From contig NZ_KQ948737.1 in the NCBI RefSeq assembly GCF_001514195.1, forward strand, positions 62,001 through 126,000: DNA of 64,000 nt. The letters are read 5' to 3'. The position numbers were made by a program, and so were the translations under genes. The stretch comes from Streptomyces griseorubiginosus (GTDB lineage: Bacteria > Actinomycetota > Actinomycetes > Streptomycetales > Streptomycetaceae). The notes under the pieces were generated by a model. The model had not been told where the DNA came from. It saw only the letters and a program-made list of their open reading frames with translations, and ran no database searches. Shown one piece after another: positions 33,645 through 43,249 of this stretch; the first letter of the stretch is position 1, and each line of letters starts with the position of its first letter.

Positions 33645-35009
33645 GTGAGCGCAGCCCCGAACCCCAGCCTCCGTCAGCACATGCAGCGGCTCGCCGCCGA
33701 GGGCATCGACGTGGTGCGCGTGACCTATCCCGACCTCATCGGCGTCGACCGCGCACGCGACGTCCTGCTGGACCACCTGCCGTCAGCCTGCGACCACGGC
33801 CTGGCCTTCTGCCGGGCCGTCTACCACACCAGCCCCCAGGGGGAGGTGGTCCCCGTCTCCGGCGGACTCGACGCCGGCCTGCCCGACATCACCGTGCGCC
33901 CCGACCTGGACAGCCTGGTCCCCCTCCCCTGGGAACCCGGCGTCGTCTCCTGCCTCGCCGACGCCACCGACCCGGCCACCAGCCTGCCCGCCCCCGAGTC
34001 ACCCCGCGATCTGCTGCGCAGCGTCCTCGCCCGGTGCGCCGAGCACGGACTGCGTCCGGTGGTCGGCCCCGAACTCGAGTACTTCCTCTGCGACGAGGAC
34101 CCCGCCTCCCCGAGCGGGTGGAAGCGTTACGCCGGGACCACCGGCGCCGTCTACACAGCCGGCCTGCGCGCTGACGGCGACAACCACCTGCTGCGCACCC
34201 TGCGCCTGCTGCGGGACATGAACATCGGCGTGACCAGCGGCAACCACGAGTTCGACGGCGGCCAGTTCGAGATCAACCTCACCCACTCCGAGGCCCTGTC
34301 CGCCGCGGACCGCGCCTTCCGCTTCAAGTCCGCGATCAAGGAGCTGGCCCGGAAGGAGGGGAAGCTCGCGACCTTCATGGCCAAGCCGTTCAACGGCGCC
34401 GGAGGCTCCGGTTTCCACCTCCATCTGTCCTGCGAGAGCGCCGACGAGGAAGGCGCCGGCAACGCCTTCGACGACCCCACCGGGCCGTACGGGCTGTCCG
34501 CCACCGCCCGCCACGCCGTCGCCGGCCTCCTCACCCACGCCCCGGCCCTGGCCGCCCTGGCCAATCCGACCGTGAACTCCTACAAGCGGTTCGGCCCAGA
34601 CACCCTCGCCCCCTGGCTGATCGACTGGGGCCTGGACAACCGCAGCGCCATGGTCCGCATCCCGCCCGAGCGCGGCTCCGGCGCCCGCTTGGAACTGCGT
34701 CTCGGTGACGCCAGCGCCAACCCGTACCTGCTGATCGCGGGCACGATCGCCGCCGCACTGCTCGGGGTGACGGCCGGCGAGGAGCCCCCCGCCCCGCTGG
34801 AGGGCTACGGCTACGACACCGCAAGGGCAGCCGAACTGCCCATGAGCCTGCCGGCCGCGCTGGACGCCCTGGAGGCGGACACAGAACTGACCGAAGTCCT
34901 CGGCAAGGACTTCACCGCGTCCTTCCTCTCCTACAAGCGCAACGAGACCGAACGCTTCCAACGGCACGTCACCGACTGGGAGTTCACCGAGTACGCCTAC
35001 CACCTGTGA
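33645..35009 (+). CDS. Glutamine-synthetase-like gamma-glutamyl ligase
   Basis: 454 residues. GS fold with metal and ATP residues: GPELEYFL, FDGGQFEINLTHSEA, GGSGFHLHLS, NSYKRFGPDTLAPW, and LELRLGDASANPYL. The GlnA adenylylation Tyr loop is absent. PuuA-like homologues join glutamate to an amine instead of ammonia. GTG start after GAGGAG. Together with the PuuD- and PuuC-like genes it fits amine activation. P450/GS-like pairs are also known from mycobacterial secondary-amine degradation clusters. Confidence 0.88.
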   Translation: MSAAPNPSLRQHMQRLAAEGIDVVRVTYPDLIGVDRARDVLLDHLPSACDHGLAFCRAVYHTSPQGEVVPVSGGLDAGLPDITVRPDLDSLVPLPWEPGVVSCLADATDPATSLPAPESPRDLLRSVLARCAEHGLRPVVGPELEYFLCDEDPASPSGWKRYAGTTGAVYTAGLRADGDNHLLRTLRLLRDMNIGVTSGNHEFDGGQFEINLTHSEALSAADRAFRFKSAIKELARKEGKLATFMAKPFNGAGGSGFHLHLSCESADEEGAGNAFDDPTGPYGLSATARHAVAGLLTHAPALAALANPTVNSYKRFGPDTLAPWLIDWGLDNRSAMVRIPPERGSGARLELRLGDASANPYLLIAGTIAAALLGVTAGEEPPAPLEGYGYDTARAAELPMSLPAALDALEADTELTEVLGKDFTASFLSYKRNETERFQRHVTDWEFTEYAYHL

Positions 35010-35026
35010 CGACTGGGAGCCATGCG

Positions 35027-36313
35027 ATGACGACCGAGACCCCGACCGCAGCCGTGACCGACCCGATGCCGCTGGCGGACGTCAACCTCGCCGACCTGGA
35101 CAACTTCACCGACGGGACCACCCCGTGGCGTATGTTCCACACCCTGCGTCACCAGGACCCGGTGCACTGGCAGCCCGAGGAGGCCCCCAACTCCGGTTTC
35201 TGGGCGGTGACCCGGCACGCCGACATCGCCCGCGTCGACCGCGACGCCGAGACGTTCACCTCGATGAAGTTCGTGAACCTCGAAGAGGTCGACGAGGACC
35301 AGATCAAGAAGCGCGCCTCCATCCTGGAACTGGACGGAGTACGCCACCGCGCCCTGCGCAGCCTGCTGCAGCGCCAGTTCGGTGCGAGCGTCATCAACAG
35401 CTACGCCGACTTCCTGCGCGGCCTGACCGCCACCACACTGGACGCGGCGCTGGCCAAGGGGACCTTCGACTTCGTCAAGGAGGTCTCCGCCGACTTCCCC
35501 ATCAACGTCCTCGCCCGCCTCCTCGACGTACCGCCGGAGGACAACCAGCAGCTCATCGACTGGGGCAACCGCATCATCGGCAACACCGACCCCGACTACG
35601 CCGACGTCCTGCTGCACAGCGCGGAGAGCGAGCAGTACCGCGATCTGCCGTTCCGCTCCCCCGCCTCGCTGGAGGTCTTCGAGTACGGCCGTGAGCTGGC
35701 CCGGCAGCGGCGCGGCGGCGACGGCACCGACCTGGTCTCCCGGCTGGTGAACACCACCCCGAAGGACGGAGTGCCCCTCTCGCCGCAGGACTTCGACAAC
35801 TACTTCCTGCTCCTCGTCGTGGCCGGCAACGAGACCACCCGCCACACCATCACCCACTCCATGCTGGCCCTGCTCCAGCACCCAGAGCAGCTGGCCCGCC
35901 TCCAGGAGAACCCCTCCCTCATCCCGACGGCGGTGGAGGAGTTCCTGCGCTGGGCGTCGCCCGTCTACCACTTCCGCCGCACGGCGACCCGGGACGTCGA
36001 ACTGGGCGACAAGCAGATCAAGGAAGGCGACAAGGTCGTCATGTGGTACGCCTCCGGCAACCGCGACGAGGAGGTCTTCGGCAACCCCTACGACTTCGAC
36101 GTCGCACGCCGGGACAACGACCACGTCACCTTCGGCAAGGGCAGCCCCCACCTGTGCCTGGGCAACCTCCTCGCCCGCACCGAGATCCGCATCATGTTCG
36201 AGGAGCTCATCCCGCGCATCGCCGGCATCGAACTCGCCGGCGACGTCCCCCGCGTGCGCTCCAACTTCGTCAACGGCATCAAGAGGCTGCCGGTCGAGGT
36301 CACCCTCGCCTGA
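35027..36313 (+). CDS. Cytochrome P450, CYP125/142-like layout
   Basis: 428 residues. I-helix VVAGNETTRH (normal acid-alcohol pair), K-helix EEFLRWASPVYHFRR, heme loop FGKGSPHLCLGNLLAR. The text around RRTATRDVELGDKQIKEGDK resembles actinobacterial steroid/alkyl hydroxylases, but the substrate is not predictable. ATG 35027 follows GGGAGCC and is 17 bases after the ligase stop, so one operon. Confidence 0.92.
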   Translation: MTTETPTAAVTDPMPLADVNLADLDNFTDGTTPWRMFHTLRHQDPVHWQPEEAPNSGFWAVTRHADIARVDRDAETFTSMKFVNLEEVDEDQIKKRASILELDGVRHRALRSLLQRQFGASVINSYADFLRGLTATTLDAALAKGTFDFVKEVSADFPINVLARLLDVPPEDNQQLIDWGNRIIGNTDPDYADVLLHSAESEQYRDLPFRSPASLEVFEYGRELARQRRGGDGTDLVSRLVNTTPKDGVPLSPQDFDNYFLLLVVAGNETTRHTITHSMLALLQHPEQLARLQENPSLIPTAVEEFLRWASPVYHFRRTATRDVELGDKQIKEGDKVVMWYASGNRDEEVFGNPYDFDVARRDNDHVTFGKGSPHLCLGNLLARTEIRIMFEELIPRIAGIELAGDVPRVRSNFVNGIKRLPVEVTLA

Positions 36314-36375
36314 CCGACTGACCGACTGACCGACGGAGCGACTGACCGCCTGACCGACTGAGCGCCTGACCAACT
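36310..36375. repeat. CTGACCGA octamer repeat after P450
   Basis: About eight tandem 8-base units (CTGACCGA and variants) covering the P450 stop codon. The following spacer holds a second microsatellite. Confidence 0.85.
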
Positions 36376-36404
36376 GCCGCGGCCGCCCAGACGGCTGCGA
36401 CTGC

Positions 36405-36440
36405 GGCTACGGCTACGGCTACGGCTACGGCTACGGCTAC
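36405..36440. repeat. (GGCTAC)6 microsatellite
   Basis: Six perfect GGCTAC units in the P450/LLM spacer. No coding frame; may affect transcript folding. Confidence 0.9.
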
Positions 36441-36521
36441 GGCTGCCGGGGTGCCCCGCCCCTGTACGAGCGGCGCCGCTCACGTCTGCCCTCAACCACA
36501 CTCGTCCCGAGGATCACCACG

Positions 36522-37460
36522 ATGACCACTCCCCGCATGCAGCTCGTCCTGAGCGAGAACTGGACCATGACCGCAGGCCGCGCGGACCTGCCCGCCGTGG
36601 TCCGCTGGGCCCGCGAGGCCGAGGACGCCGGATTCGACTCCGTCATGATCAGCGAACACATCGTGCTCGGCCCGGACGCCGGAGCCAACGGCGTGATGGG
36701 CAACCCGCGCGACTACGCCCTGCCCGGCAACCAGGACCCGCACACCCCTTGGCCCAACTCGCTCATGCTGCTCAGCGCGATCGCCGCCGTCACCGACCGT
36801 GTGCGTCTCGCCGCCTCGGCGGTCATCGCTCCCCTGCGGCACCCCCTGCTCCTGGCCCGCGAGCTCGGCACCCTCGACCTGCTCTCCGAGGGTCGACTGA
36901 TGGTGCTGCCCAACGTCAGCTGGAGCCGGGACGAGTACGCCGCGCTCAATGTCCCCTTCGCGCGGCGTGGCAAGCTCCTCGACGAACACCTGGAGATCTG
37001 GGCGAAGTTGTGGGGCCCCTCGCCTGTGTCCCACGAGAGCGAGTACTACTCGTTCCAGGACGTCTACTTCGAGCCCAAGGCCTACCGTCCGGACGGCCCT
37101 CGGCTCTGCTTCGGCGGCGCGGGCATGCACGAGGCGATGGTGCGCAGGATCGTCCGGTACGGCCACGCCTTCAACCCGCTGGGCAAGGTGACGCCCGAGC
37201 AGATGCAGACCCTCAAGTCCGCGATGGCCGCCGCGGGCCGTGACATCGCCGATCTGGAGATGATCGGCGGCACCCGTGCCGTGTTCCCCGACGACCACTC
37301 CTGCGCCGACCTCGCCCAAGCCCTCGAACCCATCCCCGAGCAGATGGCCCAGGGATTCACCACCTTCTGCATCAAGCCCTCGCAGTTCACCGACGACCCG
37401 CACGCAGTAGGCGCGTTCTGCCGCGACGTGATGCGCCGCGTGGAGTCGCTGACCGCCTGA
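36522..37460 (+). CDS. LLM-class F420-dependent oxidoreductase
   Basis: 312 residues of the luciferase-like fold. AREAEDAGFDSVMISEHIVL, LAASAVIAPLRHPLLLAREL, LDLLSEGRLMVLPNVSWSRD and LCFGGAGMHEAMVRRIVRYG are typical of the F420 branch. Hydride acceptor or donor to an unknown substrate in the island. The F420 reductase gene follows at 37570. Confidence 0.88.
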   Translation: MTTPRMQLVLSENWTMTAGRADLPAVVRWAREAEDAGFDSVMISEHIVLGPDAGANGVMGNPRDYALPGNQDPHTPWPNSLMLLSAIAAVTDRVRLAASAVIAPLRHPLLLARELGTLDLLSEGRLMVLPNVSWSRDEYAALNVPFARRGKLLDEHLEIWAKLWGPSPVSHESEYYSFQDVYFEPKAYRPDGPRLCFGGAGMHEAMVRRIVRYGHAFNPLGKVTPEQMQTLKSAMAAAGRDIADLEMIGGTRAVFPDDHSCADLAQALEPIPEQMAQGFTTFCIKPSQFTDDPHAVGAFCRDVMRRVESLTA

Positions 37461-37569
37461 CGGCACCGGCCGATGTCCCGTATCGCTGCCCCAGCAGCCC
37501 ACTGACGACGGACGGCACCGAGCCGCGGAAGAACGAACCGAATGAACCGAACGAGCCGAGGACCACAAC

Positions 37570-38298
37570 ATGACGACTGCCGATGAAGCCGCCGGCGCCC
37601 GCCCCTCCACTCCCGCCGAAGCCACGCGAAACGATCCCCATCGCCTCCCCGATGTGTCCGGCCTGGTGGTCGGCATCCTCGGCGGCACCGGACCGCAGGG
37701 GCGCGGCCTCGCCTACCGGCTCGCCGGAGCGGGCCAACAGGTCATCATCGGCTCCCGGGACGCCGCCCGGGCCGCCTCCACGGCAGCAGCCACCGGCACT
37801 GACGTCCGCGGCGCCGACAACGCCACGACCGCGCGGGAGAGCGACCTGGTGATCGTCGCCACGCCCTGGGAGGGACATGCCGAGCTGCTGGCCACGCTCC
37901 GCGCGGAACTCACCGGCAAGATCGTGGTCGACTGCGTCAACCCGCTCGGCTTCGACAAGAAGGGCGCCTACGCGCTCAGGCCCGAGGAGGGCAGCGCCGC
38001 CCAACAGGCTGCCGCGCTGTTGCCGGACTCCCGGGTGACTGCCGCATTTCACCATCTCTCCGCCGTCACTCTGGAAGACCGGCAGATCGAGAAGATCGAC
38101 ACCGACATACTCGTCCTGGGTGACGAACGCGCCGCCACCGACACCGTCCAGGCACTCGCCTCACGCCTCCCGGGCGCACGCGGCCTCTACGGCGGACGAC
38201 TGCGCAACGCCCACCAGGTGGAGTCGCTGGTAGCCAACCTGATCTCGGTGAACCGCCGCTACAGGGCCCACGCCGGCCTGCGCATCACCGACGTCTGA
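37570..38298 (+). CDS. F420:NADPH oxidoreductase-like (NPD) protein
   Basis: 242 residues. Rossmann GILGGTGPQGRGLAYRLAGA then GQQVIIGSRD, and VDCVNPLGFD, as in F420-dependent NADP reductases. Regenerates or uses reduced F420 with NADPH, pairing with the LLM enzyme. The 5' spacer has repeated CGAACCGA-like runs. ATG start. Confidence 0.9.
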   Translation: MTTADEAAGARPSTPAEATRNDPHRLPDVSGLVVGILGGTGPQGRGLAYRLAGAGQQVIIGSRDAARAASTAAATGTDVRGADNATTARESDLVIVATPWEGHAELLATLRAELTGKIVVDCVNPLGFDKKGAYALRPEEGSAAQQAAALLPDSRVTAAFHHLSAVTLEDRQIEKIDTDILVLGDERAATDTVQALASRLPGARGLYGGRLRNAHQVESLVANLISVNRRYRAHAGLRITDV

Positions 38299-38847
38299 GA
38301 AGACGTCAGGACAATCCTCGAGCCGGGCCGCGAACGATCCGAGACGCGTTCGGGCAGCACGTCTGCCGCCGGAGCGGAAGGGAATTCGTCCCCAGCATCC
38401 GCGGGGCACGGTCCGGCGCCGCCGGTGCCGCCGGCAGAGCGACGTGTCCGGCTGATCGTGGGACTCCACCACGGCCGCACTCACGACCCCGGGTGACACA
38501 GTGAGTGCGGAAGCAAGACCGGCACCGGGCGGTGTCCACGCCTGGCGACGATGGCAAGTCCAGCATGCACGGCGCCGTTGAACGCGAGCAGCTCCACGAC
38601 GGTGTTCTCACTGGCCGGTACTCGGGCCTGTCCGCCGTGACCCGTGCCCGCGGATCGCCACTCCCGCAGAAAGGCACAGGACGGACGCCGCCACGGAACG
38701 GTCACCACGCTCGTCGGGTGCGGACAAGTTCGAGCAGTGGGGGCCACTACACGACTTGTCGCGGCGCAACGGCGCAGTCTGCGCTGGGATGGCCTGTCTC
38801 GAATTGGGATGACCTGTCTCGAAGTGAGCCTGTGGGCGAGGACGCGA
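38299..38847. other. Upstream region of the PAS-PP2C gene with CTGTCTC repeats
   Basis: No supported gene in about 500 bases. Near the 3' end CTGTCTCGAATTGGGAT (from 38794) and CTGTCTCGAAGTGAGCC (from 38814) are direct repeats 20 bases apart, ending about 20 bases before the ATG. The same heptamer pair precedes the second PP2C gene at 58.8 kb. Confidence 0.6.
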
Positions 38848-40800
38848 ATGAACGACTTGATCGAAGCAGCCCCACCCGATCCCGCCTCGACGGTGGCAGT
38901 TGGGGGGTGCCGATGCGGCGCCCAAGTCCCCGCCGGCGTGACGGGCGCCGCAGAGGAGAGGTTCCGGGGACTGCTGGAGGCGGCACCGGACGCCATGGTC
39001 ATCGTCGACGACACCGGCACCATCCGCCTCGTCAACGCCCAGACCGAAGCCCTCTTCGGCTACCAGCGCGAAGAACTCCTCGGCCACCCCGTCGAACTCC
39101 TCGTCCCCGGCCGCTTCCGCACCCACCACACCGCACACCGCAACGGCTACGCCCACAACCAGCAAGTACGCCCCATGGGCGCCGGACTCGACCTCTACGG
39201 CCTCCGCAAGGACGGCACCGAGTTCCCCGTCGAAATCAGCCTCAGCCCCCTCGAAACCACCGACGGCCTCCTCGTCTCCGCCGCCGTACGCGACGTCAGC
39301 GAACGCAAGACCGCCGAAGAACGCATCAACGAGCTCGCCGCGCTGGTCGAGTCCTCGCAGGACGCCATCCTCGCGAAGACCCTCGACGGTCGGATCACGT
39401 ACTGGAACGCTGCGGCGCAGCGCCTGTACGGGTTCACGGCGGACGAGGTCATGGGACGGCACGTGTCCGTGCTGGCCCCCTCCGCGAGGAGACACGAGAT
39501 CACCGTGCTCCTGGAGCGGCTGCGCCAGGGTGAGAAGGTCGAGCACTTCGAGACGCTGCGGCTCACCCGCTCCGGAGCGTTGCTGGATGTCGACGTCACC
39601 CTGTGGCCCACCAGGGCGGCGGACGGTGCGGTCGTCGGGGCGTGCGCGATCGTGCGGGACATCAGTGACCGCAAGCGCGCCGAGGCGGAGCTGAAGGAAC
39701 TGTACGAGCAGCAACGGCACATCGCCCTGACCCTGCAGCGCAGCCTGATGGGTACGCCGCCCGCCATCCCGGGCCTCGCCACCGCGAGCCGCTACCGGCC
39801 GGCGACCCAGGGAGCGGGTGTCGGCGGTGACTGGTTCGACCTGATCCCGCTGGGCGCGGGCCGCGTGGGCGTACTGATCGGCGATGTGATGGGCCGCGGT
39901 CTGGAGGCCGCGGCCGTCATGGGCCAACTTCGTTCTGCCGCACACGCGTTGGCCAAGACCGGGCTCCAACCCCGGCAGCTGATGCAGGCGATGGACGCCG
40001 TCGTCGCCGATCTCGACGTACCGGACCAGCTGGTCACCTGCTGTTATCTGGTCATCGCCGCCGACACCGGGGAAGTCACCATGTGTTCCGCCGGCCACCT
40101 GCCGGTCCTCGTCGCCGTCCCCGGTCTGCCCACCCGGACGCTGCCGGCACCCGTGAACGCCCCCCTCGGTGTCGGTGGGGTGATCTACGAGCAGTGCTCC
40201 AGCACCATCGAGCCCGGCGCCACCCTCGTGCTCTACACCGACGGCCTGGTGGAAACACCCGGAACCGACATCGAGGAGAAGCTCACCCAGCTCGTCGCCA
40301 CCCTCGACGAACTCCCGACCGCGGTGCCCGATCTGGAGACCGCCGCCGACCATGTCCTGTCGACGCTGCTGCCCGACGCGGACGGCCACGACGACGTCAC
40401 CTTGCTGCTGACCCAGTTGCCCGCGGCCCCGCTCGCCACGGCCACCACGGACCTGCCCGCCACTCCCGAGTCCGTGCCGGCCGGCCGCGACTTCCTCGGC
40501 AAGGCGCTGAGCACGTGGTACTGCGCGGGCGCCGCTGACGACGCGCTCCTGCTGCTCTCCGAGATCCTCACCAATGCGGTACAGCACGCCCAGGGCCCAA
40601 TCGGGGTGCACGTGTGCCGCACGGACACCGATCTCACCGTGGAGATCAGCGACCGCAGCCCCCAGCTGCCCCAGCCGCGCGTCGCGGCGGAGGACGAGGA
40701 GTCCGGGCGTGGCCTGCTTCTCGTCCGTGCCCTCGCGGACGACTGGGGCGTGCGACCGATGGACCACGGCAAGACGACCTGGTTCAGCCTCAAGCTGTAA
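38848..40800 (+). CDS. PAS-PAS-PP2C (SpoIIE) phosphatase with C-terminal HATPase domain
   Basis: 650 residues. Two PAS domains (about 35-155: FRGLLEAAPDAMVIVDDTGT; 160-275: DAILAKTLDGRITYWNAAAQ), PP2C phosphatase (about 290-510: GVGGDWFDLIPLGAG, IGDVMGRGLEAA, DGHDDVTLLL) and an RsbW-like kinase domain (LLSEILTNAVQHA, GRGLLLVRALADDWGVRP). Such proteins dephosphorylate anti-sigma-antagonists and may bind anti-sigma factors. ATG 38848 follows GGCGAGGA. Upstream CTGTCTC repeats. Confidence 0.9.
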   Translation: MNDLIEAAPPDPASTVAVGGCRCGAQVPAGVTGAAEERFRGLLEAAPDAMVIVDDTGTIRLVNAQTEALFGYQREELLGHPVELLVPGRFRTHHTAHRNGYAHNQQVRPMGAGLDLYGLRKDGTEFPVEISLSPLETTDGLLVSAAVRDVSERKTAEERINELAALVESSQDAILAKTLDGRITYWNAAAQRLYGFTADEVMGRHVSVLAPSARRHEITVLLERLRQGEKVEHFETLRLTRSGALLDVDVTLWPTRAADGAVVGACAIVRDISDRKRAEAELKELYEQQRHIALTLQRSLMGTPPAIPGLATASRYRPATQGAGVGGDWFDLIPLGAGRVGVLIGDVMGRGLEAAAVMGQLRSAAHALAKTGLQPRQLMQAMDAVVADLDVPDQLVTCCYLVIAADTGEVTMCSAGHLPVLVAVPGLPTRTLPAPVNAPLGVGGVIYEQCSSTIEPGATLVLYTDGLVETPGTDIEEKLTQLVATLDELPTAVPDLETAADHVLSTLLPDADGHDDVTLLLTQLPAAPLATATTDLPATPESVPAGRDFLGKALSTWYCAGAADDALLLLSEILTNAVQHAQGPIGVHVCRTDTDLTVEISDRSPQLPQPRVAAEDEESGRGLLLVRALADDWGVRPMDHGKTTWFSLKL

Positions 40801-40859
40801 GAGTCACCGGTGGTCAGGGTGTCGTAGCGCGGGGTACGAGGCCGACGCCGTCGCCCACA

Positions 40860-41016
40860 CACGACGGCTGGAGCGTGGTGGTCGCCGGCTACGCGCACCT
40901 GGTGACCGACTCGCACGAACTGGCCCGCCGCCAGGCATTGCTGAAGCCGTGGGTGCACCGGACCGTGGACTACGTGGTGCGCATCCGCCCGGACCTGGTA
41001 ACCGGCGCCGCTGGTG
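40860..41016 (+). pseudogene. Pyridoxamine-phosphate-oxidase-like protein, fragment
   Basis: GWSVVVAGYAHLVTDSHELA, then LLKPWVHRTVDYVVRIRPDL and VTG, the C-terminal half of PPOX-type FMN-binding split-barrel proteins of actinomycetes (GWSVVVTGxA...HVVRIxPxxVTG). No start or N-terminal half is present, and it is directly followed by the end of the tautomerase gene on the other strand. Confidence 0.6.
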
Positions 41017-41023
41017 GGTGCGG

Positions 41024-41254
41024 TCAGGCGTCGGTGGTGTCGGCCGGTGTGGCCTCACCGAGTACGGCGAGGGTCAGCACGTTTCCGGAGATGCCCCAGC
41101 CGCCGTCGGCGACCTCTTCGACCAGAACCATGGTGTTGTCACGGGCCCGCTCGCCGTAGATCTCGACGTACAGCTCGGTGGTGCGGGTGACGATCTGCTC
41201 CTTCTGCTTCGGGGTGAGGGTCTTCTCGGGGACCTTGAAGTTGGCGAAAGGCAT
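41024..41254 (-). CDS. 4-Oxalocrotonate tautomerase-family protein
   Basis: 76 residues beginning MPFANFKVPEKTLTPKQKEQ. After Met removal Pro1 becomes the catalytic base. It has the 4-OT length and the family ending region NTMVLVEEVADGGWGISGN. AAGGAAC lies upstream of the ATG. No linked 4-oxalocrotonate pathway is seen, so its substrate is open. Confidence 0.88.
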   Translation of the reverse strand: MPFANFKVPEKTLTPKQKEQIVTRTTELYVEIYGERARDNTMVLVEEVADGGWGISGNVLTLAVLGEATPADTTDA

Positions 41255-41380
41255 GGAGTTGTTCCTTCTCTCAATAGGTGTTTGCTGAGGCCGAGTGCCA
41301 TGCGCCATAGCGACCAGGAGCGTGACGCACTCAACGGCCCTCTTTGGTGCGAGCCGGTCGCGCGGGACCACGTCAGTACA

Positions 41381-42106
41381 TCACCACGGCACGACTCCGC
41401 TGTCGTCGAATACCTGGCCGGTGGGACCGTCGTCAGGCAGGGCCGCCAGCCTGACGGCGATTGCCGCGCCCTGCTCAGGGGTTTGAGTGCCGCTGAATCC
41501 GTTGAGGTCGGTGGCCACGTAGCCGGGACAGGCGTTGTTGATCAGGATGTTGGTGCCGCTCAGTTCCTTGGCGTACTGGATGGTGACGGCGTTGAGGAAT
41601 GTCTTCGTCGGCGCGTAGGCCCCGCTGATCCCTCCGAGGTCGACGCCGGGAGTGGTCTGCAGCGTCAGAGAGCCGACATGGCTGGACTGGTTGACGATCC
41701 GCGGGTGCGCCGAGCGGCGCAACAGCGGCAGCATCGCGTTGGTGACCCGGATGACTCCCATGACGTTGGTCTCCACCAGCCGCCGCACGGTTTCCAGGTC
41801 GATGGTCGAAGGCTCCTCCGGCCAACCGCCCGCGATCCCGGCGTTGTTGACCAGCACGTCAAGGCGTCCCGCCCGCTCCTCGACCCACCGTGCGGCGGCG
41901 GTCACGCTCTCGTCGTCGGTCACGTCCAAGGGCACGACGAACGCGTCGGCGCCTGCCGCGCGCAGCTTCGCCACGGCGTCCGTCCCGCGACGCTCGTCCC
42001 GGGCGCCGACACCCACGCTCCAGCCCAACGCACTCAGGCCGGCCGCGATCTCGTATCCGATTCCCTTGTTCGCGCCGGTGACCAGCGCAATCGTCTTCTC
42101 ACTCAT
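41381..42106 (-). CDS. Short-chain dehydrogenase/reductase
   Basis: 241 residues. TGANKGIGYEIA, LVNNAGIAGGWPEEP and YAPTKTFLNAVTIQYAKEL (YxxxK), with the upstream Ser in VNQSSHVGSL. Divergent from a LysR regulator, with a LysR-type box (42162-42180) between them, so probably induced by that regulator. Confidence 0.9.
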   Translation of the reverse strand: MSEKTIALVTGANKGIGYEIAAGLSALGWSVGVGARDERRGTDAVAKLRAAGADAFVVPLDVTDDESVTAAARWVEERAGRLDVLVNNAGIAGGWPEEPSTIDLETVRRLVETNVMGVIRVTNAMLPLLRRSAHPRIVNQSSHVGSLTLQTTPGVDLGGISGAYAPTKTFLNAVTIQYAKELSGTNILINNACPGYVATDLNGFSGTQTPEQGAAIAVRLAALPDDGPTGQVFDDSGVVPW

Positions 42107-42161
42107 GAGACCGAGCATGGCTGCGATACGGCCGGACACCAACACCGCTTCGGCAGTGCAG

Positions 42162-42180
42162 CGATACCCGGGCGGTATCG
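42162..42180. promoter_or_regulatory. LysR-type box between SDR and lysR
   Basis: CGATACC-CGGGC-GGTATCG with 7-bp arms; contains ATACC-N5-GGTAT, a T-N11-A LysR pattern, 31 bases before the LysR ATG. Confidence 0.7.
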
Positions 42181-42210
42181 ATCGGGACTCCCCACGGTTA
42201 CCGTGCCTAC

Positions 42211-43050
42211 ATGGAAATACGCGAGCTGCGGTACTTCGCCGCCGTCGCCGAGGAGTTGCACTTCGGCAAGGCCGCCCAGCGTCTGGAGATGGCCCAGCCG
42301 CCCCTGTCCCGCGCCATTGCCCGGCTCGAACGACAGCTCGGGGTCACGTTGCTGGAGCGGACCAGCCGCAGCGTCACGCTCACCGAGGCCGGGGCCGTCC
42401 TGCTGTCCGAGGCTCGTTCGATCCTCAGCGCGGTGGCCGCTGCCGAGCGGCGTACCCGACAGGCCGCGCAGAGCCGCCCCCGTCTCGTCCTCGCCGTCAA
42501 ATCGGGCACCGCAGGCGGCTTGCTGGCCAAACTCCTCGACGCCTACCGCGCGGAGCCCGGCGCAGCCACTGTCGATCTGCTGCTCTGCGAAGCGCACCAG
42601 CAGCAGGAACTGCTCCACAACGGGCAAGCCGACGTGGCTCTGCTGCATCTGCCCTTCGATTCGACGGCCGGACTCGACAGCGAAATCCTGTACACCGAGG
42701 GACAGGTGGCGATCCTGCCCGCCTCTCACCACCTCGCCGGCCGCTCCCAGGTCCGGGTGGCCGAGGTCAGCGCACTGCCGGAACTCCCGATGGCACGCTG
42801 GCCGGACCACGACGGCAGCTACCCAGCGGGGCCAGGGCCAGAGGTGAAAAACCTGACACAGCTCTTCCAGCTGATCGCGCTCGGCCAGGCCACCGTGATC
42901 ATCCCCGAGTCCGCCGGCACCGATCTGCGCCGGGATCTCGCCGCCGTGCCGGTCCTGGATGCCCCGCCTGTCACAACCGTGATCGCCTGGCCCCCGCAGA
43001 GCCGCCTTCGCGCAGCCGCCGACCTGATCCGCGTAGCAACGCGTCTTTGA
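42211..43050 (+). CDS. LysR-family transcriptional regulator
   Basis: 279 residues. Helix-turn-helix in RELRYFAAVAEELHFGKAAQ, RLEMAQPPLSRAIARLERQL, followed by the substrate-binding domain (LVLAVKSGTAGGLLAKLLDA ...). It probably controls the divergent SDR through the CGATACC...GGTATCG dyad. The substrate is unknown. Confidence 0.92.
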   Translation: MEIRELRYFAAVAEELHFGKAAQRLEMAQPPLSRAIARLERQLGVTLLERTSRSVTLTEAGAVLLSEARSILSAVAAAERRTRQAAQSRPRLVLAVKSGTAGGLLAKLLDAYRAEPGAATVDLLLCEAHQQQELLHNGQADVALLHLPFDSTAGLDSEILYTEGQVAILPASHHLAGRSQVRVAEVSALPELPMARWPDHDGSYPAGPGPEVKNLTQLFQLIALGQATVIIPESAGTDLRRDLAAVPVLDAPPVTTVIAWPPQSRLRAAADLIRVATRL

Positions 43051-43249
43051 CCGGCCGCTCTGCATCCGCTCAGAGGGGCAGGGCCGACGGATGCAGATCA
43101 TCGATGAGCGCCTCGCTACCGGAACGGGCCAGGGTGGTCGACCGCGCCCGCATGGCCGACCGCATCGCCCCGCGCTGCAACCTCGCCACCGAGCCTGCCC
43201 GCACCAGGTGCCGTGCCGAGGGAGATCCGGAGCTTGCCGCGTGCCCTTG

